A stretch of DNA of 64,000 bases from Saururus chinensis (Eukaryota; Streptophyta; Magnoliopsida; Piperales; Saururaceae): contig CP141146.1 of the NCBI GenBank assembly GCA_035235625.1, positions 8,302,501 through 8,366,500 of the forward strand. The letters run 5' to 3'. Positions 53,460 through 64,000 of this stretch are shown here, one piece after another. Made by a program: the position numbers and the translations under genes. The first letter of the stretch is position 1. Each line of letters begins with the position of its first letter. The notes under the pieces are model-generated. The model made no database searches, was not told the origin of the DNA, and saw nothing but the letters and a program-made list of their open reading frames with translations.

Positions 53460-55479
53460 ACAATCATTTTGATGTGATAATAATAACTTTAATAAGAATT
53501 TAAGTAATTATTATATTAAAATATGCACAAGACCCACATGTTCTGAATTGTCTGTTGATAACATCTAAACTAATGAAAGAGGAATGACACACTCATGTAT
53601 CTAGTCAAACCTAATTAAAGAATATCCATAAATGTAGAATAGAACTTCACTATAGCCAAGGTTTTCAATTACCTTTGAGTCTCAGGTTGAGCATCTACAC
53701 CACAAAGGATACTAAGTAAACATAAATACTCAATTGGATAGAAATTTTAAATAATAATTAAAGTTTGATCAACATACCATGAAATTTTCGTTAGAAAACT
53801 AGTTGATTCATCATAATAGAAAGAGTACATACCTTTCACATTAAGCATTTTATTTATTAGCAAAATCATTTTTAAAAGTTCTCTTGACATGATGACCTCA
53901 TCTAGAAACTTCACACAACTAGATATTGAGCCATCATATAGTGATCTCAGCGCTTTGAAGTCTTCCTCTCCCCATCTATGCTATAAAATAAAGGCTCACT
54001 AGGGCTCATAGACCTTAGTGTTGAGATTATGACTTTTTATGATCATCAAAACCTCCTAAATTACGCTACGCAGGACTAATCGTCTTTTAATGCTCTAGTC
54101 TATTTGAATATGACTCATAGGCTAGGGAAGCAGTTCTACATAACTCCCATTTTTAGAGTGTCGGAAGACTTGATCCTTTTTTATACCAAGCCCATTTCAT
54201 CTATGTGGCTAAAGACACTTTTAGAGCCAAGATACCAAGGGTTTCTGCTACCTTGGTTGTCGTATGCATAGTCTTTGGGTACCCATTGACCACTATCAAT
54301 GGTTTCATACACATGCATTGGGGATATTAACCACTAAGTAATATATGCACAATTATCCTTCATCTACATCACTTATTACATAAAAAATCATGCAATATTA
54401 GTTATAATTACTATTATCGTACACTAGCTATAATCACAAGAAAACCAAAAATCATATATTCCATTGGCAGCCTTGTAGACATGTCGATGACCATTGGTGA
54501 ACTCGTCAACACATTGGACCCTGCCAATAGTGACTATGAGGTCCATTGGTAACCTCATGGATAGGCCAGTGTCCTTGTTGATAACCATCGGTTAGCTCAC
54601 CGACATGTCAGACCTTACCACCAAGGTCTATTAGTGACCTTAAGGATGGGTTGGTGCCCTCACTGATAACCATCGGTGAGTATACCAATGTGTCAACTAT
54701 CATCGACAAAGACGTTAATCTCTATCAGCGACTTCTAGATTGATCGGTCATTCACTCCAATGCCTCATTGATGCGTTGTTTATACTACTGATGACCAAAA
54801 ACCACATGCTTGTGCAAATTTAACTTCTTCCTTTCGTCGATTTAGCCACCAACACGTTGGTAACTTCACAGATGATTAGAATCGTGCCTAGATGCTCTCT
54901 TTTGTTTCAAAAATCCATATTTATGTATATACTCATTGAAAATCTTTCACAAAAGAAGAAATCATTGACCCAAATTATAATTTTACTTCCTAATACAGTA
55001 AAAACCATGAAGTTGTCTCAAAAGATTGTAAAGCTCACAAACTTCACTTTAATTGAGGATATATTCAACACAAATCATGAAGAGCATGAACAAAATCCAA
55101 AACTACATCAATTCAATAAAAGTTTAAATTCAAAAAGCCATCTGACCTTGAAACATGAGTGCCACTGATTTTCGACTTTCGCTCGACTCCTGGTCGTCCA
55201 CTACTCTCTTCTCCAACTACAAGTTTCCCTTTATACTTGTTTTCCCTCTTCTCAAATTATTACTAAGCCTTAAATACTATCATAATTGCCAAATTTGAAA
55301 TTGATTAACTGCCTCGTATTTAGGAGTAACTACATGCATGCAGTTACCATCAGCGGTTCCATCAACACATTGATGAGTCTATCGATGGAAATTTCTTGAG
55401 TTCCATCTGCAAGTCTGTCGATGGGTTTCTGATGACTAATAATTTTTATTATTTTCTTTAGAAAATATGGGGTGTTACA
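53460..55479 (-). mobile_element. Gypsy-type LTR inserted in the RT of Copia element 2
   Basis: Minus-strand start TGTAACACCCCATATTTTC at 55479, immediately after RT codons that read VKAH. RT sequence resumes on the other side at about 53450. The left boundary is not resolved and about 30 RT codons are missing, so no target duplication is visible. The interior contains a diverged array of 'gaccatNggtgaNctc', 'gtcaaNacattgg' and 'aaccatcggt' words (54470-54740). Small frames have no known motifs. Confidence 0.5.
54465..54760. repeat. Diverged ~100-bp repeat array in the inserted LTR
   Basis: Three or so imperfect units built on 'cattggtgaactcgtcaaca', 'cctgccaatagtgac' and 'tgataaccatcggtNagctc'. 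Confidence 0.55.
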
Positions 55480-56450
55480 CTGTGGGCTTTCACACGTTAT
55501 GTGGATCTAATATCTCTCAGACCTTATTGTTTAAGATTGAATTCATTTCCTCTTGAATAACATTCTACTATTCTTGAGAATCTAAAAGACTCAAAGCTTT
55601 CTAAAGGGTAATGAGATCTAAAATGGGCTCATCTAATATGGCGTTGTCTCCCCCTAGCATTGTATAGAATTCCTTCAACTAGGTTAAAGGTTTTCTTTTC
55701 CTCAATGCCCTGGGTTCTTGGTTGTTTTGATTTTGACGGGATTCAATTACTTCCTCAAAGGTAATGCTATGACCGATCTCTTTTATAATTTTAAATAAAT
55801 TAACTCTTTTATTAGGTATTTTTGGATTTAATTCTTCTTCTAAGAAATAACCGTTTCTAGACTCTATAGCCCTCATCATCCCATCTGTGTGGTGAACCAC
55901 AAATCTGTACTTATTAGAGTAGTCACAATAACTAATAAAGTTGTACTTTATAGTTTTCGGGTGCAGCTTAGACCTATGTTGATTAGGCACCTTTACATGT
56001 GCCTTGGGCCTCCCACACTCTAAGATGTCCCAAGCTTGGGTGTTGACTCGTCCATAGCTCATAAGGCATCCATTGGACTACCTTTGTTGGTACACGATTA
56101 AGGAATTTACATTGTAGTGTTTAGAGGCTCACACCAAAATTTGGTTCCTAATTTAAAGTGATTTAACATGGATCTAACCATGTCCATTAGCATCCTCTTT
56201 CACCTTTCTACCACTCCATTTTTTGTGTTGTGTGTATTGGTGCACTATTCCTCGATTGGTATAGTAATATTTAAACAGATAAGATGTGTGTCCTTAAGAC
56301 TTTAACCTTCTTGCCTAACTAGATTTCTACCTCAATTTTAAATTCTTTAAATTTATCTAAAGCATCAAATTTTCTGTTTATAAGATATATTTACCCATAT
56401 CTTGAATAGTCATCAATAAAGGTTATGAAATAAGTCATGCCTATGTAAGT
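55480..56450 (-). pseudogene. pol: Copia element 2: integrase remnants
   Basis: The 127-residue open stretch 56062-55679 has CGRPKAHVKVPNQHRSKLHP, FVVHHTDGM and SRNGYFLEEELNPKIPNKRV, corresponding to 3980-4320 of element 1. The catalytic core between 56100 and 56450 is present in broken frames. Confidence 0.8.
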
Positions 56451-57110
56451 TTAAACATTATGGGGATCATAGATGTCTGAGTGAACTACCCCTAATTGTT
56501 CATTTGCCTTTTGTACCTTTTGAAAAAATTGTCTGCTCATCTTTCTTGAAATGCAATCCTCACACATACATAGTTCTTTGGACATTTTGGGTAATAACCT
56601 TGCCTTCAACATTTTATGTAGCTTATCTACATTAATATAACATAAATACATGTTCCTAAATAATGCATCATCTACAAACAAGACAATATATTCAGAAGAT
56701 GCTAATTCATTATAAATAAATGAGTCAAGAATATCTAGACAAAATAATCCATCAACTACAATAGCAAAAAACAAAATAGATCCACCCTTGCCCATTGTGG
56801 CTTTGTTCGTTTTGAATCTAACCTTAAATCCCTTCTTGGTGAGAACATGGATGGATATCAAATTCCTCCTGATGGAGGGAGCAAAGAGTATATTAGTCAG
56901 GACTACAGTTGACCTTTCCTTCAAAGGGATCCTATATATCCTCGTGGCCTCCACATTGTAGGAAGTGTTGTTCTCCATATAAATTTTATTTTATCTAGGG
57001 AGGAGATTGATCATCTCGCCCTTGGAACCCCTAGAGTGTAATACATGGACTGTGGCTCCAAAGTCCAGCCACCAGATCTTCTCCTTAGCATTAGCAATTA
57101 TAACCTTAAA
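56451..57110 (-). pseudogene. pol: Copia element 2: protease and integrase N-terminus
   Basis: Open from 56978 to 56451: ENNTSYNVEATRIYRIPLKE, LISIHVLTKKGFKVRF, and the zinc-binding site as LCYINVDKLHKM...LCMCEDCISRKMS, intact in this copy where element 1 is frameshifted. The protease active-site region (WWLDFGATVHV-like) is at about 57030-57080, with the catalytic Ser-Gly of DSGA changed. Confidence 0.8.
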
Positions 57111-57299
57111 AACAAAACAATTGATCTCTTCATTCTTGCCTTGTTATTGTTGTCGGATTGGTCATTCTTCTGGGGATAATTAGCCTTAAAGTGGCCCACC
57201 TAACCACATTTGAAATAGGCATCTTGGGTTTTGTTATTTCCCTTATTTTTGAGGCTTCTTTACCCTCTTCTTGAAGGTTTTTTCTTTGAAGTTCCAGAC

Positions 57300-58020
57300 C
57301 CTAGTCCACCATGATTTCTTCCTCCAGAGTAACTTTGTGCCAGGTTAGTAGTAACCTAAAAGTATTAACATGGTTCCTCTTTTCTTACTCAAGCTTAAGC
57401 TTGACAGTTAGAGCCTTCATTGTCAGTTTCTTGTCACTCATATTAAAGTAGACCATGACACTCTCCCAGGACTTAGGGAGGTTGTTCAACACTGTGAACA
57501 CCTAAAATCCCTTAGAGGTAGGGTCATCAAGGGTTTTCAGGTCATCAGTTATGATGGACATGACACTTAGGTGCTCATTCACATTATCCCCTATTTTCAT
57601 CCTAGAATTATGATATTTTGAATCGAGCATCCTCTTGTGCTCATTCACATTATCCCCTATTTTCATCCTAGAATTATGATATTTTGAATCGAGCATCCTC
57701 TTATAAGCCTCTATTTGCTCCCAATACCTCACGGATATTGCCTCAAGCATCTCTTTGGTAGTCTTAAAATTTTCATAGAGCCTTTCTATCTTAGGCTTCA
57801 TGAAAGTCAAAATAGTTGACATGATACTTGAGTGCTCATTCACATCATCCCCCACTTTCATCCTAAAAGTTTGATATTTTAAGTGGAGCATCCTCTTTTG
57901 AGCCTCTGTCTCTTCCCAATACCTCATAGAGATTGCCTCAAGCATTTCTTTGACAGTTTTGAGCTTTTCAAAGAGCATTTCCATCTTAGGCTTCATGAAA
58001 GTTAGAATAGTAGACCTACC
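57300..58020 (-). pseudogene. gag: Copia element 2: gag with internal duplications
   Basis: The 57996-57502 frame (164 residues) has two copies of a gag segment of about 75 residues (MKPKMEMLFEKLKTVKEMLE... and MKPKIERLYENFKTTKEMLE...). The second copy contains a further exact 22-residue duplication. The matching part of element 1 has one copy (2236-2460). The start of gag is lost, and the C-terminal part continues in other frames to 57300. Confidence 0.85.
57571..57702 (-). repeat. Perfect 66-bp tandem duplication
   Basis: 57571-57636 and 57637-57702 are identical, keep the frame, and duplicate the SKYHNSRMKIGDNVNEHKRM segment of gag. Confidence 0.97.
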
Positions 58021-59141
58021 TTGTTGTCATCATCTTTCACCTTTTCATAAGCTTTCTTTCAAGCTACAGTGTAATTTTTGGGCAAGGATCAATGACCTAC
58101 TCCACCACATGAGCTAGGTTAGAGAGGCTAAGGATATGAAGTATCTTCCTCTTATATACTAGATAATTATATACATTTAAATTTTAAGTTTTCCCCAACT
58201 CAGAAGTGACCATTTTGCTTATCATGATGCAAGAAAATAAACTACAAAACAAGACAATATCACAAGAGAGTAAATACAAACGATATTGCCAAAAGCTACT
58301 TAATGGATTAAGGTATGAATCACTTATTGAAAATCACATAAATATTTAAATATGGTTTTATGTTGAAATAATCACAATAATTGCACACAACCAACACTTA
58401 ATCGATAAGCAAGTAAATTACCCAAACTACCCTTAAGGTATGTTCAATTCAACATGAAATTAAGAAAACAACATGACATGTTACACACTATGCATATAAA
58501 TCAGTAAGAAAACACTTTTAAATATTGGTAAAATTTTACTTTTCTGTCCAAGCAAAAATTGGTGCAAAACTACCAAATTATCCCTTGGGCTAGTTTGGTC
58601 TTTTTACCCTTAGATCACACCACACACAAAAAATAATAAATCACCTAATCAGAAATAAAACATGCATAAAAGATGATAACTAATATTTTGGAGAGAAGTT
58701 AATCACTCACAAAAATTTACCAAGTAAATTGACCAAAATGCCCTTAGGGCTAGTTTGGTCAATTCTCACCTAAATCAAATCTAATCAATCAATTACACAC
58801 CTAGAATGAAATCAAATAATTAATATAGGTCTGAAATATATCTAGGAATGTAGAGTGATAAGGAATTATTTATTTGAACAAACAAGACAAGGGGCAAATT
58901 TACGAAATTGCACTTAGGGCATGTCAAATGCCCAATTGGATGATCAAATAAAAAAGTTTCGGCAAAGTATATATGTTAATAAGTACGTATAACATTTAAT
59001 TTCAATCAAATAAAAAGTCTCATAATAAAAAATCATACCAATACTAATTTAGGGTTTCCCCTAAATTCTGCACAATCAAACTCTAGATAGGATCAAGACT
59101 TGTGCTTTTTCTCAAATCAACGGCCTAGACCCCAAAATCCG
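58021..59141 (-). other. Leader of Copia element 2
   Basis: No ORF. It holds at least three blocks of 'gaccaaaatgcccttagggc' and 'tagtttggtc' type (58560-58620, 58725-58765, 58890-58925), the counterparts of the blocks in the leader of element 1. Confidence 0.65.
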
Positions 59142-59154
59142 GGCCCAATACTAC
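59142..59154 (-). promoter_or_regulatory. Degenerate primer-binding site of Copia element 2
   Basis: The minus strand reads GTAGTATTGGGCC next to the LTR end ccactcttca, matching the position and most bases of GTGGTATCGGAGAC in element 1. Confidence 0.55.
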
Positions 59155-59703
59155 TGAAGAGTGGCGTACCAATGAAAACATGGGTAAGGCGTGAGCCCAA
59201 GGGGTGGCACATTTGAGAAAAATTAAGTCTTCTCAATTATCTCTACACATGCATATGGAAATAAATCAACATAAGCAATAAACATGTTCAAGAGGCTATT
59301 ATTCAAATAGAGATTGAAGGGATGATGCAAACTGACCTTTGGGGCTGATCAGCCCCGGGATGTCATATCCCTTCACGCTTATGCCCAATCGATAATTGAA
59401 TACCAATTCATTCAATGGAAGAGAGAAGTGCCTTTTTTAAGTGAAGATCCCTCAAAAGTCCCTTGTTATGAAGTATAGATCTCTTGATGGAGTGCCCCAA
59501 GCCCTTCTTGTGCATCCTTTTGTGGATCTAGACAATGATACAACTCCCAAGGCGATCACCATGCAATGGGAGATGACGAGGGTGGAAGGAAAGACAACAT
59601 TCAGCCCTCTTTTCTTTTCTCCTTGTGCAAGACACCAGAGGGAGGGAGAGCAGGGCACGTGATGGGAGAGAGGGGAGAAAGAGAAGGGGGGCATGCCTTA
59701 AAA
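59155..59703 (-). repeat. 5' LTR remnant of Copia element 2
   Basis: The last 549 bp or so of the LTR, ending ccactcttca on the minus strand. The outer half is missing; the match to the 3' LTR stops at about 59703. Confidence 0.75.
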
Positions 59704-60075
59704 ACCAATTGTAGTCTATTAACAGATAAAAAGGTTCAGAGTTAAACTACAGTTAATTTTCCATGCCACATGCAACTTTATAATAGGTTGTTCATTTTAG
59801 TCTCATTGCATAACGACATGCTTAGTTCACATATTTCGAGTTAACTTACCTTCAGCTAGTTTATTTCAGTGTTTTAAAAACCAGACCGGACCGCCCGGTC
59901 CAAGCAAGTTCAAACAAACCTTTATAAAAAATGGGCCGGTTTAACTTAATTTTCAGGTTGGCTTAACTCGGCCAGGTCAATGTGACTAGGCCAATTAAAC
60001 CGATGGCCCAACCTTCCGATCCATTCCCATTTTGGAAGGAAAAAAAACCTCACAACACCCCGATGACAGACAAAC
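59704..60075. other. No gene; biased 'ccggttta/gggccggtt' stretch
   Basis: 59870-60030 reads gttttaaaaaccagaccgga and further gNccggtttaac words, the style of a non-autonomous DNA-transposon terminal region. The partner end was not found and may lie beyond the element starting at 60076. Confidence 0.35.
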
Positions 60076-60779
60076 TGTAACGCCCGAGATTTTTCATCCC
60101 TTTTTCTCAAAACTCATAGAAATTTTTTTTCAATATAACGTCTGTAAATCGGAGGAAAAATGACGAAACCAAAACCTGATAAAACAGTTTATAATTTAAA
60201 ACATCATACGGTTAAACATCGTACTGTCAAATCAAATATCCTCAGGCGCTACCCGAAAACACACGTACGAATAAATTCTGCTATGATCATAGACTTTTAA
60301 ATACAAATCACTCTCCCGGGCATCCCTGAGTACAAGTCCCCTAACAGTCCACATTCTGATCCAAACAAAAGTCCAGAATAAACATCATGATGTCTCATCT
60401 CACCCAATACAGGAGATCGTGGCACAAAATACTCGCAGTGAGTAAAGCAGATACCTGAGTCAATGGGAATCAATCCACCGCTGAAACGAGCGTCCATCAC
60501 CAGGAGCTCTCCGCACAACCTGCAAAACCTCCCGTACAACGGGGCTACAAGTAGTAGGGTGAGTATTTTCATACTCAGTAGGAAAATACCCAGTAGGGGA
60601 AATCCCAAACGGTGAACTCACAAGTTCAGAAATCATGCGTCATGCAACACAAACATGAAGCAGTCATCATAATATAATCATAACATGCTCAAACGCATAC
60701 GATCATACCAAAGGCACCAACGTGCCAAAATCACACCAAGGCACCATCATGCCAAAATCGTAATACAAGCACCCTTATC

Positions 60780-61145
60780 CAGGGTCATACAAACTTACTC
60801 GTACCACAATACGCATACTCATACAACATACGCATACTTGTACGATCTTACTCGTACAATCGTATGCTCACTCATACAGCTTACTCATACATGTACGACC
60901 TTACTCGTACAATCAGACTCGTACGACCTCACTCGTACAGTCTGCACAAAATCATACTTACTGTCTTACTCAAAAACATATTCTCACAATCGTACTCATA
61001 CTCTTACAGTCGTGCTCATACTCATACGCTTACAGTCTTACTCATACTCATACACTTACAGTCTTGCTCATACTCATACACTTACAGTCCTGCTCATACA
61101 CACTCTTACAGTCTTACTCATACTCATACAGTTGTACTCACACAC
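60780..61145 (+). repeat. Minisatellite 1: actcatacacttacagtc units
   Basis: Degenerate 'ctcgtacNatcatactcata' units pass into a clearer period of about 26-30 bp, ttacagtcttgctcatactc, from about 60985 to 61125. It creates long Thr/His/Ser-rich spurious frames. Confidence 0.85.
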
Positions 61146-61395
61146 ATAATCGTACACATATCAACGACCACTGAAGCTCATTACAACTAATAGGCTCCAG
61201 TGTCGAAAAGGAAAAGAATGCCACTGGGGCAACACCTTAACCTCCGGGGAGTGACTAGACGCCATGGACTTTTCCGAAGGTAAGGCACACCAATGCTCAT
61301 GGGAGCCTTTGGATCAAACAGGTAAGAGTAGATCCATGATACTACTTACCTGAGCGCGCAAACATAAACACCCACACATAAGGGGTCACACAGTT

Positions 61396-61500
61396 GCCCA
61401 CCATAATGGGTCTTATAGTGCCATAGAATCGCCCACCATAATGGGTCTTATAGTGCCAGAGAATTGCCCACCATAATGGGTCTTATAGTGCCATTGCCAC
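61396..61500 (+). repeat. Minisatellite 2: 35-bp unit, three copies
   Basis: gcccaccataatgggtctta (+15 bp) starts at 61396, 61431 and 61466; copies differ by one or two bases. Confidence 0.95.
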
Positions 61501-61571
61501 TCTTGGGCAGAAAACATACAGTGCCACTTGGGCAGAAACGTACAGTGCCACTCTTGGGCGGAAACATACAA
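61498..61571 (+). repeat. Minisatellite 3: cttgggcagaaa units
   Basis: Three copies of 'cactcttgggcagaaacata' joined by cagtgc, with a period of about 28-30 bp. Confidence 0.85.
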
Positions 61572-61890
61572 CGCTCTCAACAGAGCATCAAACGTCTGGG
61601 CTTACACAGCACACAGACCAAATCATAAATATACGTCGCTCTCAGCAGAGCATCAGACGTCTGGGCTTCATACAGCACGCAGACAAACTCAGAAACGTAC
61701 ATCGCTCTCAACAGAGCATCAAACGTCTGGGCTTATACAGCACGCAGACAAAGTCAGAAACGTACATCGCTCTCAACAGAGCATCAAACGTCTGGGCTTA
61801 TACAGCACGCAGACCAAATCAGAAACAACATCGCTCTCAGCAGAGCATCAGACGTCCGGTGCTCTACATAGCACACAGACAACATCCCGC
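61572..61890 (+). repeat. Minisatellite 4: 64-66-bp unit, five copies
   Basis: The unit begins cgctctcaRcagagcatcaR and contains acgtctgggctt and cagcacgcagac. Starts are at 61572, 61637, 61703, 61768 and 61832. The 'gctctcaacagagc' core is itself a short inverted repeat. Confidence 0.95.
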
Positions 61891-62630
61891 AGGATAAACA
61901 CCATGGCAAGACATGATAAATGCTCGGCCAACTCATCAGCGGCCAGCCCAAACACGGAACTTAATCCGTCGAACCCTCAGGTCTCAAACTCACAATGCTA
62001 TCATTAGCTGTGCTTATAATTCAAGTTTGAATTAAGTATATTATGTGGTACAATTATGCTACACAACTCACAGTCCTCGACTGGTCAAACCGAAGCTGAG
62101 CCCGATCCGAAACCCAAGTTCGTTAGGGCAGCAGACTTCAGTTACTCGTCCACATCATGGACAAAACTCATCGTACAACAAACCCTTACAGTCTTACGTA
62201 CTTCGCCATCCATCTTGTGGCCAAATCAACTTACACTGGCATCCTCAAATAATGCTCCTTAGAGCCAACCCAGTTGTCGCCCTCTTACTTATATCTCACT
62301 TATTATTATACTTACTTTTCACTTCATAATCTGTACGTTATGCTTGTACAATTATGAACACTCTTACTGTCTGACAAATGCCCAACATACAATCCACCCC
62401 AAACTGATCCATTCTAATCCTTGCCCGTCATACTCAAATCCTATGTCATACGCTTACACAACTGTATCCAAATCCAGACAAAGCTTCTGTCACCTCTTAC
62501 TGTCCATCGCCCATATCTCTGCCCACATACACTTACACACATCCAAAGCATAGGCAAAATGCCATCATACATACGTATGTCTCACACATACGTATAACAT
62601 ACACATACGGTCATACATACATAACTTACA

Positions 62631-62890
62631 AACATGCACGCTAGCCATCACTAGCACATGCATCCACACGTCAAACATGCACGCTAGCCATCACTAGCAC
62701 ATGCATCCACACGTCAAACATGCACGCTAGCCATCACTAGCACATGCATCCACACGTCAAACATGCACGCTAGCCATCACTAGCACATGCATACATCAAA
62801 CGTACACGCTAGTCATCTCTAGCACGTGCACACACACATTCATACATACTTCAAACATGCACGCTAGCCATCACTAGCACGTGCATAACC
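62631..62890 (+). repeat. Minisatellite 5: 43-bp unit
   Basis: The unit aacatgcacgctagccatca continues ctagcacatgcatccacacg. Starts are at 62631, 62674, 62717 and 62760, nearly identical, followed by two diverged copies. The core gctagccatcactagc is an inverted repeat. Confidence 0.95.
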
Positions 62891-64000
62891 CATACACAGC
62901 ATACTGACATATTTGCTAGCCATCGCCAGCGCATACATACTCCACATCCATAAAACATGCATACATCTCATGCATATCAATCATACCATACAATCATGCT
63001 TACACGCACATCATGCAATCGGATCGTTACTTAACATCCAAGCATGGAATCATACAATCCTAGCATGCTGCTACTCATTCAAAGCATGCTTCATGAATTT
63101 ACGAGTTCAAAGCTCCCCTACCTCGTAATCGTGACGTTCGATGGCGAGCACACGACGGTGGCGGCGTCGGCGGCGGAGTTGGCGGTCAAAACCGTTGCCT
63201 GGCTGAGAGAGCTGCTGTCCCGAGGGTTTCAAGATGCGCCGGAACTATCCACGGCCAAACAGAGTGTCAGAACTCAATGCGGTAAAAATCCGCGATCCAC
63301 GGCGGCACACTAGGGCCGCCAGGAGAAATCTCATGCCAACATAAGTGGCGGTGCGACCATAGGTCGAGGGTGTACTCTGAAGATCAGCCGGTGGCTAAAA
63401 CGTGCTCAGCCGGCCACAAAGACGTCGAAATTGGCCGTGGACAGCACCCAACGGCGACGATTCCGGTCAACAAAGTCCCACATAAGGGCGGAGAGCGTGG
63501 GGCAACGCTCGAGAATCAAAGGAGAGGTGGTGGAGGACAGCTCTAGTGGTCAACTCCACTCGGTGGCAAAGCCAACCGATGGTTAGGCGGCACAAATGCG
63601 GCGCCTAAACCCAGAAGTACACGCGTGGCCACATGCGCACGCAGCCCAAAGGGCGGGGGAAATGGGGCGACTCAAGGCCCACAAAAGCCAACAGGGCTAA
63701 AGCCCTTAGCGGTGGCCAATCTAAGTGGCGACATCGCCGATCGCCACCCACAACCAAAACCCATGGTGTGGGCGGCTGTGCATCTCACACGGTATAGGGC
63801 AAGGGAAGGGTTCACGGTCGAGCAAAGGCCACGAGGCCGTCACTGGCCAAGGCCTGAGCAAGTGAACTCGTCCACCTTCTGTCAAGGTAAGACATACAAT
63901 CTCTTGCCCGAGGCCGTCCGGTACCGACGGCGTAAAATGGGCAAGAAGAGTCAATGGCACACATGCCGGTAAGGCGGACTAGCTGCGGCTATGGGCCGCA

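Larger units (their letters stand above)
45057..59703 (-). mobile_element. Copia element 2 (minus strand), decayed and multiply interrupted
   Basis: Same broad family as element 1: the same LTR start TGTTGGACCATG, the same leader motifs and the same protein blocks, read on the minus strand. The order from high to low coordinates is 5' LTR remnant (59155-59703), primer site, leader, gag, protease and integrase, RT (with an inserted LTR), RNase H, polypurine tract, and 3' LTR (52042-51710 and 45377-45057). The 3' LTR is split by the PIF/Harbinger element. Both LTRs are truncated at their outer ends. Confidence 0.85.
60076..64000 (-). mobile_element. Gypsy-type LTR with multiple minisatellites, right end outside window
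   Basis: The plus strand starts TGTAACGCCCGAGATTTTTC at 60076. Read on the minus strand this is an LTR end of the ...GGGCGTTACA type, like those at 19668/16147 and 55479. At least 3.9 kb shows no gag-pol. It contains at least five distinct tandem repeat arrays (60.8-62.9 kb) and a GC-rich part (63.1-64.0 kb). Orientation is inferred from similarity to the 16147-19668 element, and the other end is not visible. All open frames in it derive from repeats or GC-rich composition. Confidence 0.6.

Noticed and set aside
60685-61190. 154- and 108-residue Thr/Ser/His-rich frames
   Set aside because: Pure products of the minisatellite, open in several frames because the repeat unit lacks stops.
61528-62007. 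159-residue repetitive frame
   Set aside because: Encoded by the 64-66-bp minisatellite; the near-multiple-of-three period keeps it open without selection.
62631-62890. Regularly spaced 43-bp repeats considered as a CRISPR-like array
   Set aside because: Units are contiguous without unique spacers, in a plant LTR; this is a minisatellite.
63044-63972. Several GC-rich frames near the window end
   Set aside because: Open on both strands in a GC-rich LTR segment; no start context or domain.

Overview
This is plant nuclear DNA, most likely from a flowering plant; I cannot name the species. Intron-containing gene pieces, an RPM1-type NLR relic, a WOX homeobox piece and the usual angiosperm transposon set (Ty1/Copia, Ty3/Gypsy-like LTRs, CACTA, PIF/Harbinger, hAT, Stowaway/Tourist-like MITEs) all support that. 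I found no complete host gene, no tRNA or rRNA gene and no CRISPR-like array. The window is a nested-transposon region holding an island of broken host-gene pieces.

Layout. 1-9366: a decayed Copia element on the + strand. Its 5' LTR is cut by the window start and its 3' LTR is split by a 2.3-kb Gypsy-type solo LTR (6639-8971). 9367-16141: AT-rich DNA with a degenerate, spliced transposon-type gene (about 12.1-13.4 kb) set in a field of dispersed palindromic TCGTGTTA/TAACACGA motifs. 16147-19668: a 3.5-kb minus-strand Gypsy-type solo LTR with a perfect 5-bp target duplication. 20973-21328: a 178-bp tandem duplication. 22665-24163: the 3' half of an NLR gene, split by a fold-back MITE. 24275-29913: a complete-ended CACTA element, non-autonomous and internally deleted. 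30677-31239: a PIF/Harbinger MITE.

33.1-43.5 kb: pieces of unrelated host genes lie close together. They are a MATE transporter, a WOX11/12-like homeodomain, a UDP-glycosyltransferase, a berberine-bridge-enzyme-like oxidase cut by a solo LTR, a probable RING-protein exon, and at least two further exon-like pieces. MITEs and CACTA-like subterminal repeats lie among them. The WOX piece is bounded by a 17-bp direct repeat. This is the most unusual stretch of the window.

45.06-59.70 kb: a second, minus-strand copy of the same broad Copia family. Its 3' LTR contains a 6.3-kb PIF/Harbinger element (45378-51709) with TAA target duplications, an uninterrupted 426-residue nuclease ORF and an uninterrupted two-exon Myb/SANT-like ORF. 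This is the only apparently intact multi-gene unit here: the two proteins are expected to act together in cut-and-paste transposition. Its RT region carries another Gypsy-type LTR. 60076-64000: the start of a further minus-strand Gypsy-type LTR, packed with at least five unrelated minisatellites and running off the end of the window.
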